A stretch of 64,000 nucleotides of DNA from Cellulophaga sp. HaHaR_3_176 (GTDB lineage: Bacteria; Bacteroidota; Bacteroidia; Flavobacteriales; Flavobacteriaceae). A model generated the notes under the pieces. The model ran no database searches, had not been told where the DNA came from, and saw only the letters and a list, made by a program, of their open reading frames with translations. The stretch covers positions 2,506,001-2,570,000 of the forward strand of contig NZ_CP058990.1 in assembly GCF_019021925.1 (NCBI RefSeq), in the 5' to 3' direction. This document shows positions 32,119-41,053 of the stretch, one piece after another; within the stretch, counting starts at the first letter, position 1; the number at the start of each line of letters is the position of its first letter. A program made the position numbers and the translations under genes.

Positions 32119-32938
32119 AAAAATAATAAAATATACTTATTACAACCCACCAAAATATAGGAATTGACTCTATCCAAAAAGATGCATAATATTTTTTTTG
32201 ATCCCTTTTTGTGATAAACATACAAAAGCCTAATAAAATAAATAAGACTCCTTTAGCAATTATATCTAAAGGCAAGATACTTTCTTTTAAAAAAGTTAAA
32301 GCAAAAAAAACTACAACAATAAAAGACCCAAATACTTTGGTATTAGCTACTCCAAATCGTTGAGGTATCGTTTTCAAATCTGGAGAATCATAAGCTAAGT
32401 CTCTTATTTCAAAAGGTATTAATAAAATTAAAACTATTAAAAACCGCTGAATAGTTTCTATAATAATATCCCACAGTATCACTTTTGAAATTGCTATAGC
32501 AGGAAGAACCACTGTAGTGCCTGCCCAAACTAATGCCACTATAAACACTTTTAAACCCCCTAAATTTCTTAAGTTTTTAGTATGTGGCAAAACAGGTATA
32601 GCATATAAACCTGTTAAAGCTACCATTACCAATAGAAAAAGTAAAGTTTCTTTTGACAAAAAAAACATACTATACAATGCTATCAGAAGACATATAATAC
32701 TGAAAACTTGTATTTTTTTAATATAACGTGTTGCTACTAGAATATATTTTTCGGCTTCTACCCCATATTTTACAAAATTATAAGCAGCTATAGTTCCAAA
32801 AAAAACAAATGTATTTAAAAAATTATCTGCCGGAATGTTTAACAAAAAATCTGTTACTTCTAAAAGTGCCAACACAGCTAAAGCAACATGTATACTGGCA
32901 TTAATATAGAAATTAAAAAAACGTATCAACAGCTTCAT
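32102..32938 (-). CDS. UbiA-like prenyltransferase-type membrane protein
   Basis: 278 aa with about eight membrane helices. FEIRDLAYDSPDLKTIPQRFG matches the second Asp-rich motif of UbiA prenyltransferases (YDxxxD). The first motif is altered (AYNFVKYGVEAEKY, no DxxxD), so activity is uncertain. Such divergent UbiA-like proteins are conserved in Flavobacteriaceae. Single gene on the minus strand, head-to-head with gcvP. Confidence 0.75.
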   Translation of the reverse strand: MKLLIRFFNFYINASIHVALAVLALLEVTDFLLNIPADNFLNTFVFFGTIAAYNFVKYGVEAEKYILVATRYIKKIQVFSIICLLIALYSMFFLSKETLLFLLVMVALTGLYAIPVLPHTKNLRNLGGLKVFIVALVWAGTTVVLPAIAISKVILWDIIIETIQRFLIVLILLIPFEIRDLAYDSPDLKTIPQRFGVANTKVFGSFIVVVFFALTFLKESILPLDIIAKGVLFILLGFCMFITKRDQKKYYASFWIESIPIFWWVVISIFYYFFNPAF

Positions 32939-33035
32939 TAAACAAAAATAGGTAAACTGTTCATAACCTTCATTTTTAGTTAAAAACTTTAATTTAACCG
33001 AGATTCAAAGACTCTATTTTCCAGTAATTAATCAT

Positions 33036-33043
33036 TATTTTTG
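33036..33043 (+). promoter_or_regulatory. Putative -7 box of gcvP
   Basis: TATTTTTG fits TAnnTTTG. It lies 31 bp before the ATG at 33075 and shows that a GTG at 33045 is too near to be the start. Confidence 0.45.
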
Positions 33044-33074
33044 CGTGACTAATTTTTTGAAAACTACTTACTTA

Positions 33075-35924
33075 ATGAAGACAGACGTGTTTGCATCTCG
33101 CCATATCGGCATAAGAGCAGAAGATCTTCCTCACATGCTAAAAACAGTTGGTGTTGAAAATCTAGAACAACTTATTTACGAAACAATACCCGAAGATATT
33201 CGTTTAAAAAAACCCCTTGCTCTAGATAATCCTATGAGCGAGAATCAGTTTTTAGAACATCTTGAAAACCTATCTCAAAAAAACAAAGTATACGCTACAT
33301 ATATCGGCTTAGGATATCATGAAAGCTTAACTCCTTCTGTTATAAAAAGAAATATTCTTGAAAACCCGGGTTGGTATACTGCTTACACACCTTACCAAGC
33401 TGAAATTGCTCAAGGTAGATTAGAAGCGTTATTAAATTTTCAAACCATGATCTGTGATTTAACAGGTATGGAACTTGCAAATGCTTCTCTTTTAGATGAA
33501 AGTACTGCTGCAGCGGAAGCTATGACTATGCTTTTTGAAGTAAGAAGTAGAGAACAAAAAAAGAATAATGTTTTGAAATTCTTCGTATCTGAAGAAATAT
33601 TACCACAAACACTTTCTCTTTTAAAAACAAGGGCTACCCCATTAGGTATTGAATTGGTAATTGGAAATCATGAAAACATGGATTTCAGTACTGATTATTA
33701 TGGAGCTATGTTACAATACCCAGGTAAAACTGGACAAGTTTTTGACTATGCTAGTTTTGTTTCGAAAGCAAAAGAAAACAATATTAAAGTTGCTGTAGCT
33801 GCTGATATTTTAAGTTTAGTTTTACTAACCCCACCTGGTGAGTTTGGTGCTGATGTTGTTGTAGGAACTACACAACGTTTTGGTATTCCATTAGGTTACG
33901 GTGGGCCCCACGCAGCGTTTTTTGCTACAAAAGAAGCCTACAAAAGAAATATTCCTGGTCGTATAATTGGTGTAACTAAAGATACTGATGGCAACCCTGC
34001 ATTACGCATGGCTTTGCAAACCAGAGAACAACATATTAAAAGAGATAAAGCTACATCTAATATTTGCACTGCTCAAGTTTTATTAGCTGTTATGGCAGGT
34101 ATGTATGCCGTATATCATGGCCCAAAAGGCTTAAAGTATATTGCCGATACTGTACACACCTCAGCTGTTACTCTTGCGGATGCTTTAGAAAAGCTAGGCC
34201 TTTACCAGGTAAACACATCATTTTTTGATACTATAACTGTAAAAACTGAATCAGCCCTTGTTAAACCTATTGCTGAAAAATATGAGGTAAACTTTTTATA
34301 CAGTGATGAAAATACAATTTCGATAGCATTAAATGAAGCTACTTCTATTGAAGACGTACAGCTTATTGTTACTATATTTTCTGAAGCTTTAAATAAAGAT
34401 ACTATTCAAATTACAGATTTGAAAGAAAACTCTGCAATTGAATCGAACTTACAAAGAACAACTTCTTATTTAGATAATCCTGTTTTTAACTCGTACCATT
34501 CTGAAACAGAAATGATGCGATATATTAAAAAACTAGAACGTAAAGATTTAGCATTAAACCATTCTATGATTTCATTAGGCTCTTGTACTATGAAATTGAA
34601 TGCTGCTACTGAAATGCTACCGTTGAGTTCTGCTAATTGGGGTAATATACACCCATTTGCACCTGTGGAACAAGCAGAAGGGTATCAAATTATGTTGAAA
34701 GAGCTTGAAAAAAGCTTAAATACAATTACAGGGTTCGCAGGCACATCTCTACAACCAAATTCTGGCGCACAAGGTGAGTATGCAGGTTTAATGGTTATTA
34801 GAGCATACCATGAATCTAACAATGAAGCACATAGAAATATTTGTTTAATACCAGCTTCTGCACACGGCACAAACCCTGCTTCAGCTGTTATGGCAGGTAT
34901 GAAGGTTGTTGTTACTAAAACAGATGAAAAAGGAAATATTGATGTTACTGACCTTGAAGAAAAAGTAGCTAAATACTCTGGAAATCTTGCTGCCTTAATG
35001 GTAACATACCCATCTACTCACGGTGTTTTTGAATCATCAATAAAGCATATTACAAAACTTATTCACGATAACGGTGGGCAAGTATATATGGATGGCGCAA
35101 ATATGAATGCACAAGTAGGCCTTACAAACCCTGCTACTATTGGCGCTGATGTTTGTCATTTAAATTTACACAAGACGTTTGCTATACCACATGGTGGTGG
35201 TGGACCAGGTGTTGGACCAATTTGCGTTGCCGAACAATTAGTTCCTTTTTTACCAGGCAATCCAATAATTAAAACTGGTGGAGAGAATGCAATTTCTGCA
35301 ATTTCTGCTGCTCCTTGGGGAAGCTCTTTAGTTTGTTTAATATCTTATGGATATATAAAAATGTTAGGAGAATATGGCTTAAAACGCTCTACTGAAATTG
35401 CAATTTTGAATGCTAATTACATCAAACATCGCTTAAGTGGAAACTTTGAAGTTCTATATACAGGAGAAAAAGGACGAGCTGCTCATGAAATGATACTTGA
35501 CTGCCGACCTTTTAAACAAAATGGAATTGAAGTAACTGATATCGCTAAAAGATTAATGGATTATGGTTTTCATGCTCCAACAGTTTCTTTTCCTGTTGCA
35601 GGTACTGTCATGATTGAACCTACAGAAAGTGAAGGCCTAGCTGAATTAAATCGTTTTTGTGATGCTATGATTTCTATTAGAAAAGAAATTAATGAAGCAT
35701 CTGATAGCGACTCAAACAATGTTTTAAAAAATGCGCCTCATACTTTAAAAATGGTTACTAATGATACTTGGGATTTTCCTTATAGTAGAGAAAAAGCTGC
35801 CTTTCCTTTAGAATATGTATCCGAAAATAAATTTTGGCCATCAGTTCGAAGAGTAGACGATGCTTATGGAGACCGTAATTTAATATGCACATGCGCACCT
35901 ATTGAAGCCTACATGGAAGCATAA
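33075..35924 (+). CDS. gcvP: Glycine dehydrogenase (aminomethyl-transferring), P protein
   Basis: 949 aa, full length for the single-chain P protein of the glycine cleavage system. It opens with FASRHIGI and has the two homologous halves; the PLP lysine is in HLNLHKTFAIPHGGGGPG at about residue 700. It decarboxylates glycine and passes the aminomethyl group to lipoyl GcvH. Start chosen at ATG 33075 because the promoter box precedes it and conserved sequence begins at once. gcvT and gcvH are not nearby, as is common in this phylum. A terminator follows. Confidence 0.97.
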   Translation: MKTDVFASRHIGIRAEDLPHMLKTVGVENLEQLIYETIPEDIRLKKPLALDNPMSENQFLEHLENLSQKNKVYATYIGLGYHESLTPSVIKRNILENPGWYTAYTPYQAEIAQGRLEALLNFQTMICDLTGMELANASLLDESTAAAEAMTMLFEVRSREQKKNNVLKFFVSEEILPQTLSLLKTRATPLGIELVIGNHENMDFSTDYYGAMLQYPGKTGQVFDYASFVSKAKENNIKVAVAADILSLVLLTPPGEFGADVVVGTTQRFGIPLGYGGPHAAFFATKEAYKRNIPGRIIGVTKDTDGNPALRMALQTREQHIKRDKATSNICTAQVLLAVMAGMYAVYHGPKGLKYIADTVHTSAVTLADALEKLGLYQVNTSFFDTITVKTESALVKPIAEKYEVNFLYSDENTISIALNEATSIEDVQLIVTIFSEALNKDTIQITDLKENSAIESNLQRTTSYLDNPVFNSYHSETEMMRYIKKLERKDLALNHSMISLGSCTMKLNAATEMLPLSSANWGNIHPFAPVEQAEGYQIMLKELEKSLNTITGFAGTSLQPNSGAQGEYAGLMVIRAYHESNNEAHRNICLIPASAHGTNPASAVMAGMKVVVTKTDEKGNIDVTDLEEKVAKYSGNLAALMVTYPSTHGVFESSIKHITKLIHDNGGQVYMDGANMNAQVGLTNPATIGADVCHLNLHKTFAIPHGGGGPGVGPICVAEQLVPFLPGNPIIKTGGENAISAISAAPWGSSLVCLISYGYIKMLGEYGLKRSTEIAILNANYIKHRLSGNFEVLYTGEKGRAAHEMILDCRPFKQNGIEVTDIAKRLMDYGFHAPTVSFPVAGTVMIEPTESEGLAELNRFCDAMISIRKEINEASDSDSNNVLKNAPHTLKMVTNDTWDFPYSREKAAFPLEYVSENKFWPSVRRVDDAYGDRNLICTCAPIEAYMEA

Positions 35925-35948
35925 TAAACCCAACAAAATCAATACCTT

Positions 35949-35982
35949 AAAGCCTTTTCATTTTTTTGAAAAGGCTTTTTTT
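35949..35982 (+). terminator. Rho-independent terminator of gcvP
   Basis: A perfect 12-bp stem AAAGCCTTTTCA/TGAAAAGGCTTT with a 6-T loop and a following T-run. Confidence 0.9.
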
Positions 35983-36028
35983 AAACCTATTATTTTAAAA
36001 AAAAGCAATTTGAACATCGGGATTTTTA

Positions 36029-36042
36029 CTATGCATGCATAG
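36029..36042 (+). promoter_or_regulatory. 14-bp palindrome before the KAS III gene
   Basis: CTATGCATGCATAG is perfectly palindromic and lies about 55 bp before the start codon. It may be an operator; no regulator is adjacent. Confidence 0.25.
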
Positions 36043-36094
36043 CAATGATTCTACTTTTTATTACCTTAGTGCAGATTACACCAATACCATAAGC

Positions 36095-37153
36095 ATGAAA
36101 ATCGGAATTACTGGAACAGGTTCTTATATACCAACTGTTTTAACCACAAATAAAGACTTTATAAATCATAAATTTCTTAATAATGACGGAAGCACGTTCG
36201 CATATGAAAATGATGTTGTTATTGATAAATTTAAAGCCATAACAGGTATTGCAAACCGACGTTATGTTACAAATGATTTAAATACTTCTGATATTGCATT
36301 TTTTGCTGCTGAAAAAGCAATTGCAGATGCAGGAATTGATAAAGAATCACTAGATTATATAATTTTAGCTCATAATTTTGGTGATGTAAAGCATGGTCAA
36401 TCACAAGGAGATACATTACCTAGTTTAGCAACAAGAGTAAAGAGTAAATTAAAAATTAAAAATCCTAAGTGCGTTGCTTATGATATTTTATTTGGTTGCC
36501 CTGGTTGGATTGAAGGCGTAATACAAGCTAATGCTTTTATTAAAAGTGGCATTGCTAAAAAATGCCTTGTTATTGGTGCCGAAACACTTTCTAGAGTAGT
36601 AGATGATTACGATCGAGATTCAATGATATATTCTGATGGTGCGGGAGCTACGATTATAGAAAGCTCTGATGAAAATGGTGAAATTTTAGCTCATGCTTCT
36701 GCTACATACGCTTTTGAAGAGTCTAATTATTTATTTTTCGGACAATCGTACTCTTTAGAAGACACTACAACCACTAACTACATTAAAATGCATGGTCGTA
36801 AAATTTACGAATTTGCAGTAACAAATGTACCGGCTGCTATGAAAGATTGTTTAGATAGCAGTGGATTACATATTAGCGATGTGAAAAAGATTTTTATTCA
36901 TCAAGCTAATGAAAAAATGGATGAAGCCATTGTTAAACGCTTTTATAAAGCTTATGGCATGCAAATGCCAGAAGGTATTATGCCTATGAATATTAAAGAA
37001 TTAGGAAATAGCTCAGTTGCGACCATCCCTACTCTTTTTGATATGGTAAAACGTGGAAAATTAGAAAATCAAGCAATTGAAAAAGGAGATGTTGTTATAT
37101 TTGCAAGTGTTGGCGCAGGAATGAACATAAACGCCATTATATACAGACACTAA
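36095..37153 (+). CDS. 3-oxoacyl-ACP synthase III (KAS III) family protein
   Basis: 352 aa from ATG 36095; an upstream in-frame ATG at 36035 lacks conserved sequence. The thiolase-fold catalytic triad is complete: Cys135 in ILFGCPGWIEG, His269 in FIHQAN and Asn305 in ELGNSSVATIP. It condenses an acyl-CoA with a malonyl-ACP or similar partner. Whether it is the housekeeping FabH or a paralogue for a lipid or polyene product cannot be decided; the lack of neighbouring plsX, rpmF or fabD suggests a paralogue. A methyltransferase gene follows by 12 bp. Confidence 0.85.
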   Translation: MKIGITGTGSYIPTVLTTNKDFINHKFLNNDGSTFAYENDVVIDKFKAITGIANRRYVTNDLNTSDIAFFAAEKAIADAGIDKESLDYIILAHNFGDVKHGQSQGDTLPSLATRVKSKLKIKNPKCVAYDILFGCPGWIEGVIQANAFIKSGIAKKCLVIGAETLSRVVDDYDRDSMIYSDGAGATIIESSDENGEILAHASATYAFEESNYLFFGQSYSLEDTTTTNYIKMHGRKIYEFAVTNVPAAMKDCLDSSGLHISDVKKIFIHQANEKMDEAIVKRFYKAYGMQMPEGIMPMNIKELGNSSVATIPTLFDMVKRGKLENQAIEKGDVVIFASVGAGMNINAIIYRH

Positions 37154-37165
37154 TATCCTTTTTTA

Positions 37166-37687
37166 ATGTACGAAAACAGTTTTCCGAATAAGCGTTTTGA
37201 ACATACTTTAAACTTTCTTCAAAAACATATTTCGACCTCACAACCTATACTCGATTTAGGTGTAGAAAACCCGTTTTCAAAAATCATGAAAGAACATGGT
37301 TTTAAAGTAGAGAATACGAAAGGTGAAGATTTAGATATAGATTTTTCTTCTGTTATAAAATCTGATGCAGATGTAGTTACTGCTTTTGAAATTTTTGAAC
37401 ACCTACTCGCTCCTTTTAATGTTCTAAGAGAAATAAAAAGTAAAAAACTAGTTGCTAGTATACCGATGCGATTATGGTTTTCACCTGCTTACCAGAGCAA
37501 AACTGATAAGTGGGATAGACATTATCATGAGTTTGAAGATTGGCAGTTTGATTGGCTATTAGAGAAGGCTGGCTGGAAAATTATCGATCGCGCAAAATTT
37601 ACTAACCCAATTAAAAAAATAGGCTTTCGACCATTATTAAGAAAGTTTACACCTCGCTATTACATTATTTACGCTGAGCGCATTTAA
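37166..37687 (+). CDS. Class I methyltransferase-like protein
   Basis: 173 aa. The first part has ILDLGVENPFSKIMKEHGF, a weak motif I lacking the usual GxGxG, then VTAFEIFEHLLAPFNVLREI, typical of methyltransferase_11-like proteins. DRHYHEFEDWQFDWLLEKAGW is a well-conserved block in SAM methyltransferases of polysaccharide or O-antigen loci. The altered SAM loop makes activity uncertain. Probably co-transcribed with the KAS III gene. Confidence 0.7.
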   Translation: MYENSFPNKRFEHTLNFLQKHISTSQPILDLGVENPFSKIMKEHGFKVENTKGEDLDIDFSSVIKSDADVVTAFEIFEHLLAPFNVLREIKSKKLVASIPMRLWFSPAYQSKTDKWDRHYHEFEDWQFDWLLEKAGWKIIDRAKFTNPIKKIGFRPLLRKFTPRYYIIYAERI

Positions 37688-37699
37688 AACTTTCTAAGC

Positions 37700-37722
37700 A
37701 GCACTTGCTTTAAACAAGTGCT
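37700..37722. terminator. Hairpin between convergent genes
   Basis: An 8-bp perfect stem AGCACTTG/CAAGTGCT with a 7-nt loop, extendable past one mismatch by TAAG/CTTA. No strong T-run on either strand. Confidence 0.4.
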
Positions 37723-37767
37723 AACTTAAAAAGATAATTAAAACACATTAACCCGATTTTAAATATT

Positions 37768-38397
37768 TTAATATGCGTCTAATGTCTGAAGCTTTTCTAA
37801 TGCTTCTGATTTAGAATTTACGTTCAATTTTAAATAGATATTTTGAATGTGAAAATTAACAGCACTTGTTGTAATAAATAGCTTTTCGGCAATCATTTTA
37901 TAAGTACCACCATTACACAAACATTCTATAATTTGGTTTTCTCTCTTCGAAAAAGAATCGTAAGTTTTCTTTTGAAACATAGAGAATAATTTTTCTGCAA
38001 TATCATGACTCATTGCAGCTCCTTCAAATTTTATAGAATCTAAAGCATGATGCAACCTCTGCTTAGTAACAGGCTTTGTCAAATAACCATTAGCTCTATT
38101 TTTAAAAGCGACTTTAACTAATTCAAAATCACTTTTAGTACTAAGCATTATAACCTTAACATTAGGGTCTATTTTTCTAAAATACTTAATAGCTTCAATA
38201 CCTCCGATATCAGGGATATCGACTTCAGATATAATAATATCTGGCATTATATCGTTATAAACTAACAAAGCATCTTTTACTGTTTTAAAAATTCCTGCTA
38301 AGGAATAATCGTGGTAAGTTTCAAAATAATAACGGTAAGCTTCATGAAATTGGGGATCATCATCAAGCACCATTATTTTAGGCATGTAGGATTTCAT
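37768..38397 (-). CDS. LuxR/NarL-type response regulator
   Basis: 209 aa from the ATG complementary to 38395-38397; a longer frame would start at 38484 but adds an odd hydrophobic stretch and would translate the C-rich leader. The receiver domain is KIMVLDDDPQFHEAY, with the acceptor Asp in IIISEVDIPD and the Lys near YLTKPVTK. The LuxR helix-turn-helix is SKRENQIIECLCNGGTYKMI and TTSAVNFHIQNIYLKL. No cognate kinase is adjacent. The region 6-20 bp before the ATG holds two C5 runs. Confidence 0.88.
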   Translation of the reverse strand: MKSYMPKIMVLDDDPQFHEAYRYYFETYHDYSLAGIFKTVKDALLVYNDIMPDIIISEVDIPDIGGIEAIKYFRKIDPNVKVIMLSTKSDFELVKVAFKNRANGYLTKPVTKQRLHHALDSIKFEGAAMSHDIAEKLFSMFQKKTYDSFSKRENQIIECLCNGGTYKMIAEKLFITTSAVNFHIQNIYLKLNVNSKSEALEKLQTLDAY

Positions 38398-38607
38398 ATT
38401 ATGGGGGATTTGGGGGACCAATCTTTCAACTTCAAAAATTGAAAAACCAGAGATTAAACTAATTACAATTATACAACTCACCAAGTTCTTTTTTTTTCAA
38501 AAAACATAGCAATGACCTTTTACTATTAAAAATAGTAAACAAAAAAAGTCACTTTTTTGCCTTAAATCATTATGAAATAAATGACAAATGTTGGAGCTTT
38601 ATAAAAA

Positions 38608-38775
38608 TCAGGAATTAACTAGAAAGTGTGTTCTATTATAATTGCAGGAAAAATAGGTTACAATTATTTTTCGAATATTACTTTCTCTTAAATTAATAAA
38701 AGGAGGGTAATTAATTAGCAATTTTAAATCTAAATTGCTTTTTAGGTAATCGGTTAGGTTAAGTTTAGTTTTCAT
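38608..38775 (-). CDS. Candidate 55-aa small protein upstream of the LuxR regulator
   Basis: An open frame with ATG at 38773-38775 (minus strand) and stop at 38608-38610 encodes MKTKLNLTDYLKSNLDLKLL followed by a basic, aromatic C-terminus (NIRKIIVTYF, NYNRTHF). It has a sensible composition but no recognised family. Its leader carries AAATCCCCCA 5-14 bp before the ATG, the same 10-mer that stands before the LuxR gene. It is co-directional with that gene, with about 210 bp between. Coding status is not proven. Confidence 0.35.
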   Translation of the reverse strand: MKTKLNLTDYLKSNLDLKLLINYPPFINLRESNIRKIIVTYFSCNYNRTHFLVNS

Positions 38776-39109
38776 AAATTGGGGGATTTAGGATTACTGT
38801 TTTTTATCTTTAAGCGTATTCTTGTTCTATTTCTATTTGGTTTTAATAAAAAAATTATCACTCTATTTAAAAGAAATTATGTGCTTTTAAATTTTACTTA
38901 TTGCTCTAATTTTTTTTAAAAGTAATAAAATATTGATAACATCAAGAGTCTTTAGTAATCTTTTTCCTACAACATATTCAAGATCAACTAATTTCAAGCA
39001 ACATTAAAGTCGGTAAATATCTGATTTTCAATCGTTAAAAGTTTATTTTTTATCGATATACCGTTCATCGAAAAGTTTATTTAAAAAGAAAGCTATCGTG
39101 AAAACAACT
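38776..39109. other. Intergenic region without a gene
   Basis: AT-rich; apart from the C-rich leader at 38781-38785 I see no gene or stable hairpin up to the terminator at 39110. Confidence 0.4.
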
Positions 39110-39148
39110 TAAAAAGCCCGCTAAATATTTACATATTTTAGCAGGCTC
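39110..39148 (-). terminator. Terminator of the PorP/SprF-PD40 operon
   Basis: Read on the minus strand: AGCCTGCTAAAATATG and a complementary arm ending GCGGGCT with one bulge and one mismatch, then five T. Confidence 0.75.
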
Positions 39149-39176
39149 TTACCTCAATTAAACCAATTTTCAATGC

Positions 39177-40955
39177 TTAATCTTCATACAAATTAACAGC
39201 TGTTGCTGAAAAATCATCTACTTGCATGATCCATTTTTCATCATTATACTTACCATTTAAGTTTGACCCGTAAGCCATTTCTGCATCTTGCTTAATATCA
39301 AAATCTGCTAAATAAACATAGTACAAACCATTCTCTTTGTTATAAAATTGTTTTGCATTTAAGCCTTTAGCTTTTAAACCATCTATAAAAGCTGTTAGGT
39401 ATTTTTTAGTTTTATACACATTTGCAATAACATAATACCCAGATTTCACCCCTACAATATCTGTTTGATTTAATACTTTAATTGGTAGTTTTTCATATTT
39501 TTTATGATTTACATTATTTAAAGTATAACTTTTTTTAACTTCCTTATAATCATTAGAAGCTACCGATGTTGATGTTTTATTACTAACTGAATTCTCCCCC
39601 TTTAAATCTTTTGCCTTTTCTAAATCGTTTCTCAAAATTCGTACTATCGCTTCAAAACGGTCTTCAAAAGCGTCGTTTCTCGCTGTTTCAATAGAGTCTT
39701 GTCTTAATATAAGTTCATCTAAAATTAATCTGTTCTCATAAGCCATAGAGTTATCTTTTTCTTCTACTTCATCAATACTAGCTAACCCTAACCCACTACT
39801 ACCTGCACCAGAATCTATTGTTTTTCTTCTTTTCTTACCACTTTTGGTTGCTGGCTTAATAACTTCTTTTTTAACAGCCTCAATTGTTTCTTCCCCACTT
39901 TTATTTTCCTGATCTGCCATTAACTTAAGTATCTGCTCTTCATAGTTTCTAATAATAGCATCTACTTTACTGTCTTGAGAACTATCTACATAATCAGCTA
40001 GTGACTTTTTATTATTCTTAAAAGTATATGCTACAGAAACCTCATGATTCCAACCCAAATCTGCTTGATCTTCAACAACGTCTTTTTCCATTAAATACCC
40101 TAAAGACATTTTTTTATTCAAATTAAAACCAAAACCCATAGATAAACCATATTCATCATCTAAAGTACTTTGAACCCATCCGAATTCAGGCAATTCTAAT
40201 ATTACAGAACCAACATAAGAAATACTATTATCGTAATTTTTACCAACTTGAAGTAATGGTGATAATCTTGCATTTGCAAACAACCCACGTGAAGCTCTTA
40301 AGAAATGAGTGTATTGAACAGATGCTTTTATACTTTTATCATTAAGGTTCGTTAAAAAGCTATTTGTTGTTTGGTTATACTTAAACAAATCTTGTGCATA
40401 TAAACTAAAATCAAATTTACCAAGAGACAATGTAATACCTGGTTGAATAGCTATTTTACTTTCTCTATTTACATCTGCCAATTCAGGATCTTCTTCCGAA
40501 GAGACCATTCTATTTTTATCTAAACCATCACTAAAATAGCTAACATTAGTACCAAATGTTAATGTGCTTTTTTCTCCCAACTTTACAGAAGTTGCATAAT
40601 TTGCATTAAAGCCAAACTCTTGAACAACGCCAGCCCACTGGCTATAAACACCAATACCTAAAGCTGTATGGTCGTTAATTTTGTTACTAAAACCAACAAA
40701 ATAGTTTTGATTATTATCTTCAAAAGTTGTGTATTGATTTCTATGCAAAATATTTAAATATGACTTTTCTTCTCTTACCAAAGAAAATGTTGGGTTGATC
40801 AAAAATCTATTGAAAAACAACTGATTATGGTATGTTGTTTTAGATCCAAAATCAGCAACACTTTCTTGAGCAGCTAAATTATTACTGCTCAAGATTAAAG
40901 TCACTATTAATATAAAATAAATTTTGTTCTGTATTGTTGAAATTGTGTGGGTCAT
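39177..40955 (-). CDS. PorP/SprF-family membrane protein with C-terminal SPOR-like domain
   Basis: 592 aa. Signal peptide (about residues 12-29, ending AAQ). Residues 30-320 are the PorP/SprF-type outer membrane barrel: HNQLFFNRFLINPTFSLVREEKS, NYFVGFSNKIN, and repeated amphipathic strands. A long low-complexity linker with KKRRKTID and coiled-coil segments follows (330-480), and residues about 510-580 (GYYVIANVYKTKKYLTAFI, LYYVYLADF) look like a SPOR peptidoglycan-binding domain. PorP/SprF proteins act with T9SS and gliding adhesins. It shares an operon with the PD40 protein upstream. Confidence 0.8.
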   Translation of the reverse strand: MTHTISTIQNKIYFILIVTLILSSNNLAAQESVADFGSKTTYHNQLFFNRFLINPTFSLVREEKSYLNILHRNQYTTFEDNNQNYFVGFSNKINDHTALGIGVYSQWAGVVQEFGFNANYATSVKLGEKSTLTFGTNVSYFSDGLDKNRMVSSEEDPELADVNRESKIAIQPGITLSLGKFDFSLYAQDLFKYNQTTNSFLTNLNDKSIKASVQYTHFLRASRGLFANARLSPLLQVGKNYDNSISYVGSVILELPEFGWVQSTLDDEYGLSMGFGFNLNKKMSLGYLMEKDVVEDQADLGWNHEVSVAYTFKNNKKSLADYVDSSQDSKVDAIIRNYEEQILKLMADQENKSGEETIEAVKKEVIKPATKSGKKRRKTIDSGAGSSGLGLASIDEVEEKDNSMAYENRLILDELILRQDSIETARNDAFEDRFEAIVRILRNDLEKAKDLKGENSVSNKTSTSVASNDYKEVKKSYTLNNVNHKKYEKLPIKVLNQTDIVGVKSGYYVIANVYKTKKYLTAFIDGLKAKGLNAKQFYNKENGLYYVYLADFDIKQDAEMAYGSNLNGKYNDEKWIMQVDDFSATAVNLYED

Positions 40956-41053
40956 AATTGAAATAATTAATGTTAATCTAAAACTTAACCTTCCGATAAT
41001 ACTTGCTTATTTGGGGATAAACTATCGGTCATAGCTCTTTTAAGACTGCCCTA

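Noticed and set aside
32939..33074. A glycine riboswitch before gcvP
   Set aside because: The -7 box lies only about 30 bp before the ATG, leaving no room for a leader aptamer, and no paired glycine-aptamer features are visible.
38398..38484. A longer N-terminus for the LuxR-type regulator
   Set aside because: The extra 29 residues are hydrophobic and unlike a receiver-domain start, and they would translate the C-rich leader that also precedes another start codon.
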